Both the position numbers and the translations under genes were made by a program. Source: Anas platyrhynchos (taxonomy: Eukaryota > Chordata > Aves > Anseriformes > Anatidae). Taken from it: DNA of 64,000 bases. The stretch spans positions 198,087,501-198,151,500 of the forward strand of contig NC_092587.1 in assembly GCF_047663525.1 (NCBI RefSeq), in the 5' to 3' direction. Positions within the stretch are counted from its first letter, which is position 1. Every line of letters begins with the position of its first letter. Below are positions 59,101 to 64,000 of this stretch, in pieces. The notes beneath the pieces were generated by a model, which was given only the letters and a program-made list of their open reading frames with translations, made no database searches and was not told where the DNA came from.

Positions 59101-62100
59101 ATACCAGATTTCAATACCTACAAAATTCCTTGTAACCTTCAAAGCAAAGATCTTTCTCTTGAAGTTCTGCATTTAAACTCATACCAAATGGTACAGGCTC
59201 TATATTGCCTTGCCTTTGTCTTCGCCCAAAGTTTGAGGTTACTGGAACCTTTCAATCTTTGCTCCCTTTCAACTTTATTATTTTTTTTAATTTATTTTCC
59301 ACTTGCATTCTAAGGAGAGTATCCCCTTATATCCAATAACTTCCATGGAATGGGAAGGAAACTGAATGCTAATAGGTTTTAAGTGCAGTGGGTAGGCAAA
59401 GAAAGCTCCTATAGCACAGTATTTGAGCTATGTCAAAGCTTATTTCCATGGGATGTCAGGGACGGTAACAGCGTTTGCTCTGACAACAACAGAAATTTGG
59501 TAGTTGACATTTTTTTCCTATTTTAATGAACTAGGCATGAGGTATTTTTAACCATTACCTCCTATACTATGCTTGCACACCTCATTCTTTGCATTGCACA
59601 GACTTTATTCATTCTTGAGTCTGTCTCCAAACTCGAGTCAAGTGATGAGAAGACTCCCAATGCTGCCCTGCTGAAGTGTTGTTGATAAGACCACCATGGT
59701 ATCAGTTTAGTAGGACCACTGAAACATCTGGTATGATCAGCATCAAATACACAGCAATCAATTGTATCCGACTGTCTCATTTATTTTATCCTCACATCTT
59801 CTACTTTGTGTTTTGTTTTCTTTCAGATCTATTTTCTCTTGAGTAGAAATAATTCAGAAATACTGATGGGTTGTAACTGGAACTAGTTAACAGCTGCAGA
59901 GCAGTGTGCTTATCTGAGAGATCACAGAGATACACGTTTACTTTTAAGCACATGCTTCAATCCCAGCCATATCAATGGGCGCTGTTGACAGTGGTGGTTT
60001 TAGTGTGCGTTAGTCTTTCATTACAATTACCTTCCTTTTTCAGTTTTCCAAAGCTCCTCACAATCTCATGAACCACAGCTGCTCCACTCTGAGGATCAAT
60101 ACCACCAAATACCCACGAGTCACGGTGGCCTCCCAGGATAACATATCTGTCTAGAGAAATAGGGAAGTTTACTTAGAAAAAACTTTTTTTTTCCTCATAG
60201 TGTTGTTAGTTGGAAGTAATTTTTAGTTTTCCATATAAATGTGTAAGCATCAGGTAACAAAGCTTACTAGTTTATCATACATTTAATGGAAACGCAAAAG
60301 ACATTTTAAATCTCCAAAGACATTTTTCTGCATTTTCAGCAAGTGTTAAAAAACTTGTCAAGCACAGTAATTCAACCTCATATACATAAAATCTCCTAAA
60401 TTCCATAATGCTACTTCTACTATTAGAAATACTGTGGCTTTCCTCTGAAGACAGAACCCCATTTTTTCACATTTTACAATACTGTGTTTCATGGTGAAGC
60501 TGACCAGCTAATTATTTTTGTACAGCATGACAACTCACAGCATTAAAACGTGTATTTCAATGGGTATATGTATTACCAATCATAAAAAGGAATGCCTACA
60601 ATCATGATGGAAATGTGATTAATATGATCCAAATCAGACTAGATCTATGTGATACTACAATACGGTTAACAGTTTTGTTTCAAGCAACAGAGAAGTGCTG
60701 CAGTTACAGATGAAATGCTGTTATCATTCTAGGGATGTCTATATATGTTTTTTTATAGTGTAAAGATCACACTGGCTACAGGAGACTGTAAGACAGGCAA
60801 TAAATTAATAGTGGTGGAAATTATGTGTTCAGATGGAATGCAAATTCTTTCAGGACTTGTACTGTTATACCCCATTTCCATTTGGTTTTGAACTCTTGTG
60901 ATTGATAATAATGTTCCTCCATTAGTAGGGAAAAATATCCACTTAAGGGTATTCTTTCAGTTGCAAAATTACCTGCCTGAAGCAAAATATTTCTGTCTAG
61001 AGTATGACTCCACCTTGAAAAATCAGCATGTATAGTGAAAGTGCTGACATACTCTGAGACATATGAAATCTGCTGCAGTAAATATTTCAACACAAAGATC
61101 ACACGGTCCAGTATTTCAGAGAAAATTATCTTCTTCATTTCCCCTAACTCTGAAGTGTGTGTAGGAGTCATTGCACACTCACATTACACTGAAGACAAAC
61201 TATTTTACCTGGTTCCACTGTGCCTCTGATGGTACCAATCACATTGTAAATCCTTGTTACTTTGTTGTTGCTATGAACGTGCATTTTCACCTTTCTAGTG
61301 CATTGGGAAGAAAATCCAAACAGAATATCCATCAGATTAGATATTAAAACATCACCACCTTTAAAAATTGTAAAATATAAAGTGTAATGAAAGGATTTCA
61401 GCTAAATTTACCCACTGTTAAACCAAAGTAAATTTGAAAATATTTCAGTGTAATTTTTTTTCCCAGATTTATACTTGTGCTATTGAGAACAAACAGCATT
61501 TGGTGTGATGTCAGTAGGATTTATATGGATAACGATCTCAAGAGGTCCAAATTTTTTTTTTTTTTTTGGCTAGGAGCTAGTTCTTAAATTAGAGTGAAAG
61601 AAAAACGAAAACTGTCTAATATTAAAAAGGTAAATAGTTCAATCTAATCTAGAGGTTGGTATAAATCAGAACCAACTCCAACACAGTCAGTGTGATCATA
61701 CTGATGTGCCACCTCAGACACCACAAGAATCAGACAGCCTGAGCTGTGTCAGAAACTTTGTTTATCTGCAACACAGTTGAAGGTGCAACAACTCATCCTC
61801 AAGGGTTGCCTTTTTTAATTTTATTTTTTCAGGAAGAATTTTTCACATGGTTTGACTAAGACAGAGAGAAAAGGTCAAATGTTTCACATTGAAATCAACA
61901 AGAAGTGCAGCCAATAGTGAAATACCTGGACTTAATGCTAAACTGTAATTACTAAATCAGTTTAAATACAAAACTAAACCAATAAAAATGAGGTTGCACT
62001 TAAAGCATTTCTTTCTGGAAAACTTAACGTGTAGTTTATAATGTTTTATATACAGCAATTGGTAAAATCAAAAGCTGGACCCACATGAATTTAGAAGACA

Positions 62101-63871
62101 AATTCAGTTCTCTAAAAATTAACCATTCTGATTAAATTTTTTGTTTGAAAAGCTAGATGTTTTCCAAGTGAACCTGGCTCAAGATTAGCTTGAAACTAAA
62201 GCAATTCGGTCATATCCACCCAATGAGATGAAAATCTACTGCAGCTTTGCAGTGAGAGCATTTTGTCCCAGAAAATGGTCAGAATCAAAGGAATGATGCA
62301 AATAGCCCCAACTATTCTACTTTTCATCAGATTCTCTACCTGTATTTCTCTGATCTCAAACAAGTTCCTTATGAAACAAAACTGACCTTGTAGAATAATT
62401 TGATGTGAAACCAGGACCAACGTTGTAAGACACATTCAAATTTCCTTTCCAGCTACTATGTGGTGGTGCAGATCCTCCCATATTACTGTTATGAAAAAAA
62501 AAAAAAAAATATTATCATTATTAGTTATAGTCATCTTACAATAACACCAAAGACAAATGAGGAACCAGGAACCCATCTTATTATTCTTGTTAAGTCCCAT
62601 ACAAATGTAGACCACAGTAATGGGTCACTGTCTTAAGTATTTTGTACTATAAGCTTTCACAGGGATTAATCTGTATTTTTAGCTACATTAATATTAGTAA
62701 ATTAACATAGAGGAATTCCCCTGCACATTGAGGTCAGCTTGGAATGGTCTACAGCTATCCTGGAAAGCAGTCTTCGTTTGCAAGGGTTTTGCAAGCAAAC
62801 TGCCTCTTGAAAATGGCCCATGGATCTTTCTACTGTCTTGAACTGCATTTACAGTTTATTCAGGAGTGAGTTATTTGGGCCATTCTAACGGTTTAACAGG
62901 ACAAGCAGTTGTCTTTCAGTGCCTGCCTCTGGACATTTTTTAGTATGTTACCATAGACAGAGTTGATGTGATTTTAAGATGTCTAAAACTGAAGAAATAT
63001 GAGTTAAAGTCATCTTTTCTTGTTCTAAGGTGAATATACAAGGACAATGCTGCACCTGCTAACTCAACTGCATCTTGTTTTTCTTTTCAACTTATTTAGT
63101 TTGTTTAGATAATTATGAATTTTAATACCATCCTCTGGAAAGATGGGAGCCTGTCTTCATGTCAGGGAAAAGGTGACTCCAGCTCAGACAGACCCAACAC
63201 ACTTGCATACTTAGTATATAAAGTAGTGAAACATACATGTCTGCTAAATCTCCTGTGACACTGCCTTTTTTCCAGTATCGTTATATTGGTTTGCTAGCAT
63301 CATTTCATATTTATGCAACATAATACAAAAGATGAAAGAAAGCTTCATAGAACTAAAACCAGAGTGCAGATAATGCCCCCTCAAAGATACATGGTACGAA
63401 TTTACCTGGATAAATGAATGATTTTATTTTTGGTCTTTTTCACAAGGCAGGTACCATGGCAGTTCCACAAATCCTTGCCTTTACTCAAACTGAGTTATAT
63501 TATAACTTCAGTATGCTTGATTGCTAATTGTTATAACTGCAGTTCATACTTGATGTGTTACAAAGGACCTTTTCTAAAACCCTTTGCACGTATCTGATAT
63601 GCAGTAATAGGTAACAGAATGTCCACTTCCTACACAGAACCTAAGTACAAACATACTATTTCAACAACTACAGTGGAAGAAGCAAAGTGAACAAGTCTTT
63701 TCCCTTTCTTTTCAAATACTTTTAACGCTTTCACTGAACAGTCTGTTTAAAATTCTTCATGTCTCCCAAATACTTACCGCAGTAATGACTCAGCATCATG
63801 ATAGCCAATGGGATGAACTGGAATTTTTGGGAGACCTACACCACTGGCTTTGTCTAATCGGTAAGCGTATT
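49915..63871 (-). CDS. FOLH1: FOLH1, glutamate carboxypeptidase II (exons 7-19; 5' part beyond the window)
   Basis: Coding join (complement, 5' incomplete): 49915-50104, 51117-51209, 53225-53306, 54018-54282, 55080-55170, 55964-56055, 57694-57761, 58304-58367, 58611-58693, 60031-60150, 61209-61294, 62387-62485, 63778-63871. That is 1427 nt, about 475 residues. Exon lengths and phases are identical to NAALAD2 exons 7-19. FOLH1 rather than NAALAD2 is indicated by [16 protein letters not shown], the [18 protein letters not shown] segment and NADSSIE. All active-site residues in this part are present: GGHRDSW, GIDPQSG, WDAEEFG, NADSS and YHSVYET. The product should be a type II membrane zinc peptidase that trims folyl-polyglutamates and cleaves NAAG. 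Exons 1-6 (anchor and N-terminal ectodomain) must lie above 64000. Introns hold one CR1 fragment and simple repeats; otherwise nothing was recognised. Confidence 0.93.
50226..50246 (+). repeat. (TA)n microsatellite
   Basis: About ten TA units in FOLH1 intron 18, close to exon 19. Confidence 0.9.
51117..51209 (-). CDS. FOLH1: FOLH1 exon 18
   Basis: 93 nt. It encodes [20 protein letters not shown] then [11 protein letters not shown]. Acceptor CTTTTAG|C, donor TAG|GTAAGA. Confidence 0.92.
53225..53306 (-). CDS. FOLH1: FOLH1 exon 17
   Basis: 82 nt. It encodes [20 protein letters not shown] then QHTDTN. Acceptor CACCAG|A, donor AA|GTAAGT. Confidence 0.92.
53733..53815 (+). mobile_element. CR1 3'-region fragment in FOLH1 intron 16
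   Basis: The plus strand reads GGAGGTCTTCAAGACCAGAC, GAGCAACCTAGTCTGATCTC and AGAGTTGACC, typical of the CR1 3' region. It is short, truncated at both sides and antisense to FOLH1. Confidence 0.7.
54018..54282 (-). CDS. FOLH1: FOLH1 exon 16 (last zinc ligand His)
   Basis: 265 nt. It encodes [20 protein letters not shown] with the zinc His, then [18 protein letters not shown] and [14 protein letters not shown]. Acceptor TTTCAG|A, donor TTG|GTACGT. Confidence 0.95.
55080..55170 (-). CDS. FOLH1: FOLH1 exon 15 (arginine patch)
   Basis: 91 nt. It encodes [18 protein letters not shown] then [12 protein letters not shown]. Acceptor TTAAAAG|A (weak pyrimidine tract), donor GG|GTAAGT. Confidence 0.92.
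55964..56055 (-). CDS. FOLH1: FOLH1 exon 14
   Basis: 92 nt. It encodes [20 protein letters not shown] then [10 protein letters not shown]. Acceptor TTCTAG|A, donor CAG|GTCAGT. Confidence 0.92.
57694..57761 (-). CDS. FOLH1: FOLH1 exon 13
   Basis: 68 nt. It encodes [19 protein letters not shown] then TKE; the Arg belongs to the substrate arginine patch. Donor GAG|GTAATA. Confidence 0.92.
58304..58367 (-). CDS. FOLH1: FOLH1 exon 12 (zinc ligand Asp)
   Basis: 64 nt. It encodes [19 protein letters not shown]. Acceptor CTCATAG|G, donor AAG|GTATAT. Confidence 0.93.
58611..58693 (-). CDS. FOLH1: FOLH1 exon 11 (catalytic Glu pair)
   Basis: 83 nt. It encodes [18 protein letters not shown] and LLGSTEWAE. 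Acceptor TTGCAG|GA, donor GAG|GTAAAC. Confidence 0.95.
60031..60150 (-). CDS. FOLH1: FOLH1 exon 10 (zinc ligands)
   Basis: 120 nt. It encodes [20 protein letters not shown] with the zinc His and the bridging Asp, then [16 protein letters not shown]. Acceptor CTCTAG|A, donor AAG|GTAATT. Confidence 0.95.
61209..61294 (-). CDS. FOLH1: FOLH1 exon 9
   Basis: 86 nt. It encodes [20 protein letters not shown] then TIRGTVEP. Acceptor GCACTAG|A, donor CAG|GTAAAA. Confidence 0.92.
62387..62485 (-). CDS. FOLH1: FOLH1 exon 8
   Basis: 99 nt. It encodes [20 protein letters not shown] and [12 protein letters not shown]. Acceptor ATAACAG|T, donor AAG|GTCAGT; an A-run sits just upstream of the acceptor on the plus strand. 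Confidence 0.9.
63778..63871 (-). CDS. FOLH1: FOLH1 exon 7
   Basis: 94 nt. It encodes [20 protein letters not shown] then [11 protein letters not shown]. Acceptor GCTTTCAG|A, donor CG|GTAAGT. This is the most 5' exon visible. Confidence 0.92.
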
Positions 63872-64000
63872 CTGAAAGCAGAAGACAGGTATTTCCATGT
63901 TTACAACTTCCAGAAGGTGTCTGTACAATTTACAGCACAGTCTTAACATAAGAGTCAGGGATAATCATTTCAATTCACTAGAAGTTGGGCTGACATTTCC

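Overview
This window is vertebrate nuclear DNA, almost certainly from a bird. It has spliced genes with GT/AG introns, several CR1 LINE fragments whose 3' ends carry the avian CR1 tail (repeats like ATTCTATG), and a solo LTR of a type I associate with neoavian rather than galliform genomes. The species cannot be named from the sequence alone.

The backbone is a tandem pair of M28 glutamate carboxypeptidase genes, both on the minus strand. NAALAD2 (8640-42003) is complete: I could place all 19 coding exons. Their lengths sum to 2223 nt, which is 740 codons plus stop, with consistent splice phases and every zinc and catalytic residue present. FOLH1 (49915-63871) lies upstream of it. Exons 7-19 are in the window and exons 1-6 lie beyond base 64000. 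The 13 shared exons have identical lengths in the two genes, the mark of an old tandem duplication. Both products should be type II membrane zinc peptidases that remove C-terminal glutamate (from NAAG or folyl-polyglutamate).

The left 8 kb is different in character: a patchwork of retro-derived material. In order, it holds the C-terminal half of a DYNLL1 processed pseudogene (1-181), a CR1 reverse-transcriptase fragment (about 440-790), a GC-rich stretch, a second DYNLL1 fragment carrying only the N-terminal half (about 1137-1217), and a defective gammaretrovirus-like provirus on the minus strand (1250 to about 5490). The provirus keeps its 3' LTR, an env tail and a stop-ridden pol; its surface env region, gag and 5' LTR are missing. 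A possible plus-strand LTR follows (about 5495-5883). Then comes an unrecognised plus-strand open reading frame (about 6057-7971) with a plausible in-frame splice and a poly(A) signal. It ends tail-to-tail with NAALAD2. This orphan gene is the best candidate for something undescribed. It encodes a basic, Ser/Pro/Ala-rich, mostly disordered protein with two amphipathic helices, one of which fits the RII-docking pattern of A-kinase anchoring proteins.

Within the glutamate carboxypeptidase introns I see four CR1 fragments in NAALAD2 and one in FOLH1, a solo LTR with a perfect 5-bp target duplication in NAALAD2 intron 2, and many simple repeats. All recognised intronic transposons are antisense to the host genes. 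The intergenic stretch 42.2-49.9 kb contains one CR1 fragment, a T27 tract and nothing else I can identify. No tRNA, rRNA or CRISPR array was seen.
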